DNA of 64,000 nt from Rhizomys pruinosus (taxonomy: Eukaryota > Chordata > Mammalia > Rodentia > Spalacidae): the NCBI GenBank assembly GCA_009823505.1, contig VZQC01006589.1, positions 2,687,409 to 2,751,408 of the forward strand, written 5' to 3'. The notes below the pieces were generated by a model, which ran no database searches, was not told the origin of the DNA, and was given only the letters and a program-made list of their open reading frames with translations. This document shows, in pieces, positions 52,702 to 62,087 of the stretch. Position numbers and translations under genes: made by a program. How positions within the stretch are numbered: position 1 is the stretch's first letter; each line of letters opens with the position of its first letter.

Positions 52702-52792
52702 AAAAGCAATAGAAGCTTGAAGTAGCATCTTGTCTATGTGAGAATCACTTAATACCCAGAGTAAATTAATACAAAAGAGGTAGATGTGAATG

Positions 52793-52795
<3 letters not shown>

Positions 52796-52830
<35 letters not shown>
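52796..52830. repeat. (GA)n microsatellite
   Basis: About 17 GA units. Confidence 0.97.
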
Positions 52831-52832
<2 letters not shown>

Positions 52833-52877
52833 TGTAGATTTCATGTATCTAGCCATCCTTACATAAAATGTCACCTT

Positions 52878-53083
52878 TTCATTCTTGTTTCTTTGTGAGA
52901 GGATCTCATGTATCCTAGGCTGGACTCGAACTCTCTTTGCAGCCAAGAATGACCTTAAACTTCCTGAGAGCTGGAATTACAGGCTTTTGGCACTACACCT
53001 GCTTTATAAAGTGCTGGGGAGCAAACCCATGGCACCGTGCATGCAAGGTCAGCACTCTACCAGCTGGGCTACATCTGCAGCCC
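52878..53083 (-). mobile_element. B4-type SINE (B1 plus ID), antisense
   Basis: Antisense B1 half (GGATCTCATGTATCCTAGGC...GAGCTGGAATTACAGGC) followed by an antisense ID half (GAGCAAACCCATGGCACCGT...GGGCTACATCTGCAGCCC). Confidence 0.8.
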
Positions 53084-53578
53084 AAATTCCATCATCATCT
53101 CTAACACTGTATTATATTGGGTCTACAAACTGATTTTTTTCCATCTATTTTGGTGTAGGCTATATTGAGCTAGTGTGAATGTATGTCACTTCTATGCCAA
53201 AACCTTGCAATTTGCACAAGCTTGGCCTTAGTATAGGCTTTTCTTCAGCTATAGGTGAGACAAGAACTCAAGCACAGTCACTGGGGGAGCAATGCCAAGA
53301 AATGTCTGCTAGATTTGGAGACATAAGGCAGGAGGAGGAGGCCAAGCGGACTCAAGAAGCCAGTCTCCATGATTAGGTTACCAGTGGACTCTTCGAGAGG
53401 GAAATTCAGAGAGATCCCTCCAAGGAGCAGAGAAGTTGTGATTTTTCGGTGTCCATACCTCTGGTCACTGCTTACAGAGTGTGTGGAAATGTTGATTGTT
53501 TGATATTTTGTAGATATACACCAGAAGCTGCTGGCTGTCAGGATAAGAAAAAGCTGTTAAGGAAGATGTATCCGGGGC
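53084..53578. other. unique sequence, no gene seen
   Basis: A 65-aa plus-strand frame (53179-53376) is not recognisable. Confidence 0.5.
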
Positions 53579-53642
53579 TCTATGATGGTAAGTCTCTACG
53601 ATGGTAAGGCTCTACGATGGTAAGGCTCTATGATGGTAAGGC
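53579..53642. repeat. 16-bp tandem repeat, four units
   Basis: Units TCTAYGATGGTAAGKC at 53579, 53595, 53611 and 53627; only Y and K positions vary. Each unit contains ATGGTAAG, which resembles a 5' splice site. Confidence 0.95.
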
Positions 53643-53849
53643 TTTGGGGTATTGAAGGAGGATTACCAATGGCACCTAGTACAATATAGTGTTCAGAAAA
53701 TATACAGAAAATGCTAGTTATTGTAGGAGTTTATGTCTGTAAGCCCTTGGAGGGGTAGAAGTTTTGCCATCTTTCAATTTTCTATTCCTTCCTATTAGGT
53801 CACTAGCAGAAGTCCCTATAAGTTATTCAGTTAACTTTGCTTCCAGTGG

Positions 53850-53951
53850 TTGGAGAGATGGCTCAGCAGGTAAAGTACATGCTATACAAGTGAAAGAACT
53901 AGAGTTCTTCTCACCAGAACCTAAATCTTAAAATCCTGGTGGTTGAACCTA
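53850..53951 (+). mobile_element. composite B3/B4 SINE, part 1
   Basis: GGTTGGAGAGATGGCTCAGC...CATGCTATACAAGTGAAAG; resumes at about 54167 after an inserted B2. Confidence 0.65.
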
Positions 53952-54166
53952 GAGGATGGCTCAGTATTTATGATCACTGATTGCTCTTGCAGAGGACCCA
54001 GATTCAGTTCCCAGCACTCACATGGCAGCTAACAACCATCTATAACTCTAGTTCTAGTTCCAGAGGATCTGATGCCCTTTTCTGGCCTCTGTGAGAATTG
54101 CACAACACAGGTACCACGCAAGCAAAACATTCATACACATAATTTGTTTTTGTTTTTTTTTTTTTA
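53952..54166 (+). mobile_element. B2 SINE nested in a composite SINE
   Basis: GAGGATGGCTCAGTATTTAT to ACACATAATTTG plus T/A-rich tail. Confidence 0.88.
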
Positions 54167-54425
54167 AAGCTCGTAGCCACCTGTACTCCCAGCACTTGGG
54201 AGGTAGAGAGAAGGGATTCCTGGAGCAAACTGGCTAACTAGACTCACCCAGAACTGACAGGCTCCAGCTTCAGCGAGATAACCCACCTCAATAAATGAAA
54301 TGGAGAAGGACCAAGGAAGATACTTGACAGCTACTGTATCTACACATGTGCGCACATACCTGCATCCACACTCGTGAATCTGCAGACACATGCACAACAC
54401 ACACAGGCACATACACACACAGTTT
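54167..54425 (+). mobile_element. composite B3/B4 SINE, part 2
   Basis: CTCGTAGCCACCTGTACTCCCAGCACTTGG, a GATACTTGACAGCTACTG region and a CACA-rich end. Confidence 0.65.
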
Positions 54426-54624
54426 GCTTCCAGAAAAGCTTCAAATGAAAAAGCCTTTAGCAAACTTCTTCCCTCCCATTCATATTTCATAATCTCTAGA
54501 CACCAGAAAATTAACCACAAAAGCAAGTGTGTAACATATCTGAGAATATGGGGTTTTTTTAGTTTTCTCTCTTTTCGAAATCTCTGCCCTGTCGGTATAT
54601 TTATATTGAAAATACATTTATGAT

Positions 54625-54774
54625 TTTTTTTGGTCTTTTTGAGACAGGGTCTCCCTGTAGCCCCAGCTATCCTGGAACTCACTCTGTAGACCAGGCTGGC
54701 CTTGAACTCACAAAGATCTGCCTGCCTGTGCCTCCAAAGTGCTAGGATTAAAGGCATGCGCCACCATGCCCGGC
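54625..54774 (-). mobile_element. B1 SINE, antisense
   Basis: TTTTTTGGTCTTTTTGAGAC to GCGCCACCATGCCCGGC. Confidence 0.95.
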
Positions 54775-54775
54775 A

Positions 54776-54792
54776 AAGATTTATTTTTAAAT

Positions 54793-54825
<33 letters not shown>

Positions 54826-54966
54826 ATGGAGGTCAGAGCTGTGGGATACTCCACTTGCTTGAGTTACAGGTGGTTGTGAGTCCCTTGATGTTGGTGCTGG
54901 GAACCAAACCCTGGTCCTCTGTAAGAGCAGTACTTGCTCTTAACTGCTGACCCATTTCTTCAGCCC
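54776..54966 (-). mobile_element. B2-family SINE, antisense, with (GT)n
   Basis: GT run 54796-54823, then GTCATGGAGGTCAGAG to CTGACCCATTTCTTCAGCCCC. Confidence 0.82.
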
Positions 54967-55169
54967 CTCAAAATATTTTTTTAATTTAAAGCCATACATT
55001 TTTGTGTATTGAAATAGTAAGGACCACTTCTGATTTCCAAAGAAATCCAACTTGGGTTCTCCTTTTCAGGCAGCGATTGTAAAGATTGGGCTATCTTTTC
55101 AATTCCGTGACTAGCTACTGAACATATTTGTCATATTGACCCACTTAGAAAAAGTGATTTATAGAAGAA

Positions 55170-55496
55170 ATCTGGGAGAAATCCCTCCATTTGTATCCTT
55201 CTAAACAACTTGAGTAGTAATGGTTGTAGGTCTTTTTGAAATATTTTATACAATTCTGCCGTGAAACCATCTGGGCCTGGGCATTTTTTTAGTTGGGAGG
55301 TTTCTGATTACATCTTCAATTTCTTCCTGTATTATTGGTCTATATAGGCTGTCGGTCTTTTCTTGGTTGAGCTTTGGTGATTCCCAAGATTTCAGATATT
55401 CATCCATTTCTTCTAGGTTTTCAAACTTAGTAGGGTATAGGTTTTTGAAGTATTCCCATATGATTGTCTGGATCTTTTCATTGTCTGTTGTGATAT
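55170..55496 (-). mobile_element. L1 ORF2 fragment, antisense
   Basis: AATGGTTGTAGGTCTTTTTGAAAT and GTGAAACCATCTGGGCCTGGG match the L1 at 10600-10950. It ends essentially at the left edge of the inverted repeat. Confidence 0.9.
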
Positions 55497-56423
55497 GTCA
55501 CTTGCATATCCTAGAACCTTTTCCAATGGGATTTTAGAGGTCATTAGCTATTGGAAACCTTCCTTGTATGGATTGCTGAGGTTCTGCTTCATTTTCTTGA
55601 AGAGGTCTAGATCCCAAGATAAGTCTAACATTTTCTTCCAGAAATGAGGAATCCTTGAGCTTCCTCAGACACTTGCCCCAGTGTCTGGAAAGCTTTTCAA
55701 GGCAGGATCTACGATTTTGTCTAGTTACCTCGTTACTTGATTTGTGAAATCATTCTTTAGAATGGGATTACTGGGTGACATCTTTTAACCTCATGAAAAC
55801 CCATAAACTGTCTTTGTGTGAAGATTATTTCACCTTAAAATGTGGCAAAGGTGTGAAATATTGAAGACGTGTTCTCTTTAACACTTGCCCTACAAACTCA
55901 CACGTGCGCAAAGCGGACAGGCATCTCCCAACCAGGTCACTTCTCATGCTGTGCTGACTTCCCTGTATAGATGAGGATTTTACAGATTGCAATTCTACAG
56001 ACTTTGTAGTTTTTGCCTTTTTTTTTTTTTTTGTCTTTTTGAGATAGGGTCTCTATCTAGCCCAGATGGCCTGGAACTCACTCTTGTAGTACCAGGCTGG
56101 CATTGAACTCACAAAGATCCGCCTGCCTCCTGCCTCCCAAGTGCTAGGATTAAAAGTGTGTACCACCACACCTGGCTTAAAGATGTTTCTAGCTGCCATG
56201 TGGGCTGCTGGGAATCAACAACCCGGTCCTCTAAAAGCAGTCAATGTCTTAAACACTAGCCATCTCTCCAGCCCTGTGTTTTGCATTTACACTTAAGTAG
56301 TCACTCCTCTCGGCGACTCGATAATTTTTCTTGTTGTTTAACAATCATTAATGCTTGAGGCTTAGGAAAGATGGCTTATTCAGCAGTTACGAGTCACATA
56401 CTGCTCTGGAGCGGCGAACTGGG
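55493..56423 (+). repeat. inverted repeat, left arm (931 bp)
   Basis: Reverse complement of 56425-57353. All positions I spot-checked match, including a 15-base T run (antisense B1 tail) mirrored by a 15-base A run. The only difference noted is a 2-bp CA at about 55505-55506, near the outer end. The arm contains unique sequence, an antisense B1 (56017-56178), an antisense B2 remnant (56179-56275) and the start of a sense B2 (56361-56423). Confidence 0.97.
56017..56178 (-). mobile_element. B1 SINE, antisense, inside the left arm
   Basis: TTTTTGAGATAGGGTCTCTA to GTGTACCACCACACCTGGC, with single-base insertions (CTCTTGTAGTACCAGG). Its mirror copy is at 56670-56831. Confidence 0.93.
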
Positions 56424-56424
56424 N
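56424..56424. other. single N at the palindrome centre: contig join
   Basis: CCGCTCC-type sequence reads identically outward on both strands from this base (GGGNCCC). Confidence 0.97.
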
Positions 56425-57353
56425 CCCAGTTCGCCGCTCCAGAGCAGTATGTGACTCGTAACTGCTGAATAAGCCATCTTTCCTAAGCCTCAAGCATTAA
56501 TGATTGTTAAACAACAAGAAAAATTATCGAGTCGCCGAGAGGAGTGACTACTTAAGTGTAAATGCAAAACACAGGGCTGGAGAGATGGCTAGTGTTTAAG
56601 ACATTGACTGCTTTTAGAGGACCGGGTTGTTGATTCCCAGCAACCCACATGGCAGCTAGAAACCTCTTTAAGCCAGGTGTGGTGGTACACACTTTTAATC
56701 CTAGCACTTGGGAGGCAGGAGGCAGGCGGATCTTTGTGAGTTCAATGCCAGCCTGGTACTACAAGAGTGAGTTCCAGGCCATCTGGGCTAGATAGAGACC
56801 CTATCTCAAAAAGACAAAAAAAAAAAAAAAGGCAAAAACTACAAAGTCTGTAGAATTGCAATCTGTAAAATCCTCATCTATACAGGGAAGTCAGCACAGC
56901 ATGAGAAGTGACCTGGTTGGGAGATGCCTGTCCGCTTTGCGCACGTGTGAGTTTGTAGGGCAAGTGTTAAAGAGAACACGTCTTCAATATTTCACACCTT
57001 TGCCACATTTTAAGGTGAAATAATCTTCACACAAAGACAGTTTATGGGTTTTCATGAGGTTAAAAGATGTCACCCAGTAATCCCATTCTAAAGAATGATT
57101 TCACAAATCAAGTAACGAGGTAACTAGACAAAATCGTAGATCCTGCCTTGAAAAGCTTTCCAGACACTGGGGCAAGTGTCTGAGGAAGCTCAAGGATTCC
57201 TCATTTCTGGAAGAAAATGTTAGACTTATCTTGGGATCTAGACCTCTTCAAGAAAATGAAGCAGAACCTCAGCAATCCATACAAGGAAGGTTTCCAATAG
57301 CTAATGACCTCTAAAATCCCATTGGAAAAGGTTCTAGGATACAAGTGACATAT
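56425..57353 (-). repeat. inverted repeat, right arm (929 bp)
   Basis: Mirror of 55493-56423. Its outer flank is AT-rich (57354-57386), unlike the L1 flank of the left arm. Confidence 0.97.
56670..56831 (+). mobile_element. B1 SINE, inside the right arm
   Basis: GCCAGGTGTGGTGGTACACA to CTCAAAAAGAC plus A15; inserted in a B2 (56573-56669) just after its GGCAGCTAG segment. Confidence 0.93.
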
Positions 57354-57386
57354 ATATATATATACATATATATACATATATGTCAC
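57345..57386. repeat. AT-rich inverted repeat
   Basis: GTGACATATA at the left is mirrored by TATATGTCAC at the right, with TA/TACA repeats between; overlaps the outer end of the right arm. Confidence 0.92.
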
Positions 57387-57417
57387 TCCACCATAGTAAA
57401 ACTATGTATATTTGATC

Positions 57418-57562
57418 CTTTTGAGACAAAGTGTCCCTGTAGCTCGTGCTAGCCTGGAACTTACTATGTAGACCAGCCTGGCCTCTACCTCAGAGATTTG
57501 CCTGCCTCTGCCTCCTGAGTGCTGGAGCTAAAGACATGCACTCTGCCACCATGCCCAGCTCT
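57418..57562 (-). mobile_element. B1 SINE, antisense
   Basis: CCTTTTGAGACAAAGTGTCC to GCCACCATGCCCAGCT. Confidence 0.92.
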
Positions 57563-57572
57563 ATATCTTTGT

Positions 57573-57574
57573 AT

Positions 57575-57638
<64 letters not shown>

Positions 57639-57650
57639 GTGTGTGTGTGT
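57573..57650. repeat. (GTAT)n(TA)n(TG)n compound microsatellite
   Basis: Three successive simple repeats; the ORFs over it are artefacts. Confidence 0.95.
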
Positions 57651-57976
57651 ATGTGTGTGCCACATGTGTGTGGATCTTGTAGAGAGTGCTGGATTCCATA
57701 GGAGCTTGAGTTACAGGTGGTTGTAAGCTACCCTATATGGGTGCTAGGATCTGAACTTGGGTCATCTGGAAGAGCAGCATATTCTCTTTTTTGTTATGTT
57801 TGTTTTTGTTTGTTTCGTTTTGTTGAAACAAGTTCTCATTATGTAACCCTGGCTGGCTTGGAACTCACTATGTAAACCAGGCTATGCTCAAAGAGAAAGA
57901 CCCACCTGCTTCATGGGCCACCGTACCTGGTGAATACTGCTCCCTTACCTGCGGACCCATTCATCTCTCCAGCCCT
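57651..57976 (-). mobile_element. B2 SINE, antisense, split by a B1
   Basis: GGATTCCATAGGAGCTTGAG...GAAGAGCAGCATATTC, interrupted by an antisense B1 (about 57787-57932), then CTGCTCCC...CCATTCATCTCTCCAGCCC. Confidence 0.85.
57787..57932 (-). mobile_element. B1 SINE, antisense, nested in B2
   Basis: TTTGTTTCGTTTTGTTGAAA tail/body to GGGCCACCGTACCTGGTG. Confidence 0.85.
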
Positions 57977-57979
57977 GGT

Positions 57980-58470
57980 ACAATAATGTTTTTATGTGAA
58001 AACCTCATTAATTTATAAGAGAAGAAAATTGGAACTAATATTAACAGAAATAAATATTATTTACCTCACGAACTTCTCATACTTTGAGAAAATATGAATT
58101 GAGCTCCTACTGTGCACACAGTATGCTCAGTGAAGGGAAGTGAAATTATTCTAGCCATGTAGATGGGAAATACGTGATTGCCAATTGTGGCCGAGACTAT
58201 GAGTAGGTCTAAGAAAGCTTGTAACCAGAAAAGGTAGTTTTTGTTCAGGGGCTGAGACCTGAAAGAGAAGAGTCATCAAAGAGTGGGCACCTTTGACTCA
58301 GAACTTTGGCTTCCTCTAGGGGGCACAGGTGCCTCAGAGTTTCCTAGAGAACAGTGACTAAATGGACTGACAGGGTAGAGCCTCCAGTTAAGGCGTGAAC
58401 TCCTGTGGAGGCAAGAGAAAGAATGCCACTTTGACTAAGTACTGAACAGCTGGGTCCTGTACAGAGGGTG
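57980..58470. other. unique sequence, no gene seen
   Basis: No recognised repeat and no frame of note. Confidence 0.55.
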
Positions 58471-58474
58471 AGAT

Positions 58475-58620
58475 TCTAGAGAAAGCCCTCAGTGAGAGGT
58501 AAGCTGAATCTGAATTTAGAACCTGGCTCTACCCTTTACATGTTGTATAGAATTAGGGAAATGTACAATCTTTGAGGACCCCAGTTTCCAGCCTGTTCAC
58601 AAGGAAGATGAATTGTATTG
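58475..58620 (+). mobile_element. MIR SINE fragment
   Basis: AGAACCTGGCTCTACCCTTTAC...AATCTTTGAGGACCCCAGTTTCC...CACAAGGAAGATGAA resembles diverged MIR. Confidence 0.65.
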
Positions 58621-58678
58621 AAAACTAGGTCCTGCCAAAGCACAGCTTGATGCTAAGCAAGATGTTAAGAACTGAAGA

Positions 58679-58915
58679 TGGGGGTTGGAGAGATGACTCG
58701 GCAGTTAAGAGCACTGGCTGTTCTTCTAGAGGACCTGGGTTCGGTTCCCAGCACCCACATGTCAGCTAACGACCATCTATAACTCCATTTCCATGGGGTC
58801 TGATGCCCTCTGTTGGTCAATTGCATGTACATTGCATGTACATGGTGTATTTACATACTTACAGGCAAACACTCATACACATAAAATAAAAATAAATATT
58901 TTGTTAAATAATTGA
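58679..58915 (+). mobile_element. B2 SINE
   Basis: GGGGGTTGGAGAGATGACTC to AAAATAAAAATAAATA. Confidence 0.94.
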
Positions 58916-58923
58916 GAAGAACT

Positions 58924-59146
58924 GGGGCTGGAGAGATGGCTCAGTGTTTAAGAGCACTGGCTGCTCTTGCAAAGGACCTGGGTTTGATTCCCAGTACCAC
59001 ACGGTAGCTAACAACTATCTATGACTACAGTTCCTGGGGATCTAATGCCTTCTTCTGAACTCCCCAGGCATTGCACAGCACATATGTGCAAACAATACAC
59101 TCATACACATAAAGTAAAAATAATAAATAAAATATTTTAATAAAAA
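58924..59146 (+). mobile_element. B2 SINE
   Basis: GGGGCTGGAGAGATGGCTCA to AAATAATAAATAAAATA; same orientation as its neighbour. Confidence 0.95.
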
Positions 59147-59242
59147 ATCATAGAGAAGTGATGACAGGAGGATCAGGAATTCAAAGCTATCCACAACTAC
59201 ACAGTGAGTTCTAGGCAATGTGAGAGTCTGTCTCAAAAACTA
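59147..59242 (+). mobile_element. B1 right-part fragment
   Basis: GGAGGATCAGGAATTCAAAG...CACAGTGAGTTCTAGG...GTCTGTCTCAAAAAC. Confidence 0.7.
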
Positions 59243-59440
59243 CAGGCTAGGGAGATGACTTTGTTGATAAAGCACCTGCCATGTAAGTATAAGGACCTAA
59301 GTTTAGATCCCCAGCTCCCTAGCACCAGGGAGGTAGAGACACGAGGATCTCTGAAGCTTGCTGGCCAGCATAGCCAGCTAGTAAGCTTCAGGTTGAGTGA
59401 GAGATTCTGTCTCAAAAATCAAGGTGGATTAAAAATAGTG
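59243..59440 (+). mobile_element. composite B4-type SINE
   Basis: GGCTAGGGAGATGACTTTGT head, TAGCACCAGGGAGGTAG middle, GAGATTCTGTCTCAAAAATC end. Confidence 0.7.
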
Positions 59441-59587
59441 AAGATTAATCCCACTTTAATCCCAGCACTCAGGAGGTAGAAGCAGGTGGATCTCTGTGAG
59501 ATCAAGGTCAGTTTGGTCTACATAATGAGTTCCAGTCCAGCTGGGACTACAGAGAGATCCTCTCAATAATAATAATAATGATGATGA
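59441..59587 (+). mobile_element. B1 SINE, 5'-truncated, with (AAT)n/(GAT)n tail
   Basis: CCACTTTAATCCCAGCACTCAGG to GATCCTCTCAATAATAAT. Confidence 0.88.
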
Positions 59588-59627
59588 AATTTAAAGGCAT
59601 TAAAATTATATACTTAATAATAAACTT

Positions 59628-59838
59628 TAAAATTTTTCTATTTACTATTTTTATATTTTTATTTTATGTGTATGAGTGTGTGTATGTAAGTGCACCCATG
59701 TTATGCAATGCCGCTGGAGGGCAGAGAATGGTGCCAGATCCCCTAGAACTAGAGCTACCCATAGTTGTTAACCACCACGTGTGTGCTGGGAGCCAAACCT
59801 AGGTCATCAGGTGACCACTGACCCATCTCTTCAGCCCC
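59628..59838 (-). mobile_element. B2-family SINE, antisense
   Basis: Flanked by AATAATAAACTT at 59616-59627 and 59839-59850; head GACCCATCTCTTCAGCCCC. Confidence 0.92.
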
Positions 59839-59900
59839 AATAATAAACTTAAACAACAACCAAAAACCTCAAGCTAAACAAGATTCAAGAATTGGGAAGT

Positions 59901-60052
59901 TTCTGGACATGGTGTCATAGGTGTTTAATAACAGTATTTGGAAGACAGAGGCAGGAAGATCTCTATGAGATAGAGACCAGCCTAGTCTACATAGCAAGTT
60001 CCAGGCCAGGCAGCTGAGGATAGAGAGACCCTGTCTCTAAAAAAGAAACAAA
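59901..60052 (+). mobile_element. B1 SINE, old
   Basis: TTCTGGACATGGTGTCATAG to GTCTCTAAAAAAG; perfect AATTGGGAAGT at 59890-59900 and 60053-60063. Confidence 0.92.
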
Positions 60053-60065
60053 AATTGGGAAGTGG

Positions 60066-60240
60066 GGCTAGAGAGATGGCTCAGTAGTTAAGAGCACATG
60101 TTGCTCTTCCAGAGGGTCTGAGTTCAATTCCCACTAACCACATCAGGCTGTTCACAACTGCAAGTAACTTACTCCTAGGAGATCCAACATCTCTGGCCTG
60201 TATAGGCACATACGCATATACACATAAAGTAAAAGTAAAA
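60066..60240 (+). mobile_element. B2 SINE, old
   Basis: GGGCTAGAGAGATGGCTCAG to ACACATAAAGTAAAAG. Confidence 0.9.
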
Positions 60241-60693
60241 TATTTTAATTTAAAATTTTTTAATTTAAAAAAATTGAAAAATGAAAAAAATAAAGTAAAA
60301 TAAAAAATTGAAAAATGTTGGCAAGAAGATCAGGAGTTCAAGGTCATGCATGGCAACCTAAGGAGACACAGGCTGCCCTAGGCTCCCTGACAGCCTGTCC
60401 CCAAACAACTACAGACCTTACGAGACCATGGAATTCATCAGAAAATGGGTGGACCAGGAAAATATAGTATTAAGGGAGGTGACCTTTCAGAAAGAAAAAG
60501 GCACATGTTTTCTCCTCATAGGATCCCAGTCTGTATCTGTAAACAAATGTAAGTGTGTGTATAGACTAAACTTTAGAAAGGAGATGGAGAGAGTGATGTC
60601 TGATAACCAGGAAGGATGGAATGCAGGCAAAAAGACACACAAGTCCTGAAAGAGAATATGAAGCTATTTTTTTGTTGTTAAAAGAAGAAAAAT

Positions 60694-60841
60694 TAGCCGG
60701 GCGTGGTGGCGCACGCTTTTAATCATAGCACTTGGGAGGCAGAGGCACGTGGATCTCTGTGAGTTCAAGGCCAGCCTGGTCTAAGAGCGAGTTCCAGGCA
60801 AGCTGGGGCTACAGGGAGACCCTGTCTCAAAAAGACCAAAA
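60694..60841 (+). mobile_element. young B1 SINE
   Basis: AGCCGGGCGTGGTGGCGCAC to CTCAAAAAGACC; tail expands into the trinucleotide repeat that follows. Confidence 0.95.
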
Positions 60842-60957
60842 AGAAGAAGAAAAAGAAGAAGAAGAAGAAGAAGAAGAAGAAGAAGAAGAAGAGGAGGAGG
60901 AGGAGGAGGAGGAGGAGGAGGAGGAGGAGGAGGAGGAGGAGGAGGAGGAGGAGGAGA
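60842..60957. repeat. (GAA)n(GAG)n purine tract
   Basis: About 115 bp of pure purines on this strand: GAA units (60842-60890) then GAG units (60891-60957). Produces a spurious poly-Glu frame. Confidence 0.98.
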
Positions 60958-61170
60958 ATTATTGCTCAGTGGTTAAGAGCACCCGCTACTCTTACAAGAG
61001 ACCTGGGTGTGCCAGCACCCACACAGCAGCTAACAACTGCCCATAACTCCAGTTCCAGGGAATATGATGCCCTCTTCTGATTTCTGGAAGCATTATACAA
61101 CACGGGTACACTTACATACACACAGGCAATACACTCATACACATAAAATAAAAATAATAATTTTTTTTTA
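60958..61170 (+). mobile_element. B2 SINE, 5' end eroded
   Basis: TTGCTCAGTGGTTAAGAGCA to ACATAAAATAAAAATAATAA. Confidence 0.9.
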
Positions 61171-61182
61171 ATTATATTGGCC

Positions 61183-61334
61183 AGCTGGGCATGGTGGTGC
61201 ACGCCTTTAATCCTAGCACTGGGAGAGGCAGAGGCAGGCAGATCTTTGTGAGTTCAAGGCCAGCCTGGGCTACAGAGTGAGTTCCAGGACAGCTGGGGCT
61301 ACAGGGATACCCTGTCTCGAAAAGACAAAAAAAA
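61183..61334 (+). mobile_element. B1 SINE
   Basis: AGCTGGGCATGGTGGTGCAC to CTCGAAAAGAC; perfect ATTATATTGGCC at 61171-61182 and 61335-61346. Confidence 0.96.
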
Positions 61335-61399
61335 ATTATATTGGCCGATTTTGCATGGTTATTGGATATTTGCATATATTCTTAGGAAAAAATAGTATT

Positions 61400-61674
61400 C
61401 AAATCCAGTTTTTTTGTTGTTTGGTCAGTTTGGATTTGGGTTTGCTGTGGTTTTGTTGTTATTTGGTTTGGATTTTGTTTGTTTGTTGTATGGTTTTTGT
61501 TTTTGTTTTTGGTTTGGTTTGGTTTGATTTTTTGAGACAGGGTCTCCCTGTAGCCCCAGCTGGCCTGGAACTCACTATATAGGCCAGGCCTCAGGCTACC
61601 CTCCATCTCACAGATACCTGCTTCCCTCTGCCTCCCAAGTTCTGGGATTAAAAGCATGTACCACCATGCTTGGC
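61400..61674 (-). mobile_element. B1 SINE, antisense, with a 110-bp T/G-rich tail
   Basis: TTTGGTTTGG-type repeats (61405-61530) lead into TTTGAGACAGGGTCTCCCTG to GTACCACCATGCTTGGCC. Confidence 0.92.
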
Positions 61675-61679
61675 CAAAT

Positions 61680-61870
61680 TCACTTTTGACTGATTGTTAT
61701 TAATCTGTGTTCTTTATGTGTTCTGAATATTAATCCCTGGCCAAATATATGATTTGAAAGTATTTTTTCCTACATAAATTTTTTGGCTTTCTGCTATTGA
61801 GTCACTTAATTTCTCCCAATAATGTAGAATTATCTGCATAGAGGTTTTATAGTTTTCAGTCTACTCATTC
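61680..61870 (-). mobile_element. old L1 fragment, antisense (tentative)
   Basis: ATATTAATCCCTGGCCAAAT...GAAAGTATTTTTTCCTAC resembles an antisense L1 3' region; continues after the inserted B2. Confidence 0.45.
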
Positions 61871-62087
61871 TTTTTTTTTGTATGTGTATGAATGTACTGT
61901 CTGCATGTAGGTTTGTGTACCTGTGTCATGCAATGCCATGGAGGTCAGAAGAGGGCATCGGATTCCCCTGGAACTGGAGATAAAGACGGTTCTCAGCCGC
62001 CATGTGGGTGCTGGGGATCGATCGAACCTGGGTCCTCTGCAAGAGCAGTTGGCACTCTTAACCGCTAGGCCATCTCTCCAGTCCCCT
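61871..62087 (-). mobile_element. B2 SINE, antisense
   Basis: Perfect duplication CAGTCTACTCATTC at 61857-61870 and 62088-62101. Contains a 4-bp ATCG duplication (GGGATCGATCGAACC). Confidence 0.97.

Noticed and set aside
54164..54757. 197-aa minus-strand frame
   Set aside because: Starts in an antisense B1 (the LILALWRHRQADLCEFKASLVYRVSS peptide is B1-derived in all copies) and continues through composite SINE; no gene signal.
55493..57353. Palindrome as a viral or transposon terminal structure
   Set aside because: Arms consist of ordinary host sequence with B1 and B2 pieces, and the centre is an N; nothing suggests a mobile-element terminus.
60732..61046. 104-aa frame with a long poly-Glu stretch
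   Set aside because: Translation of the (GAA)n(GAG)n tract between a B1 and a B2.
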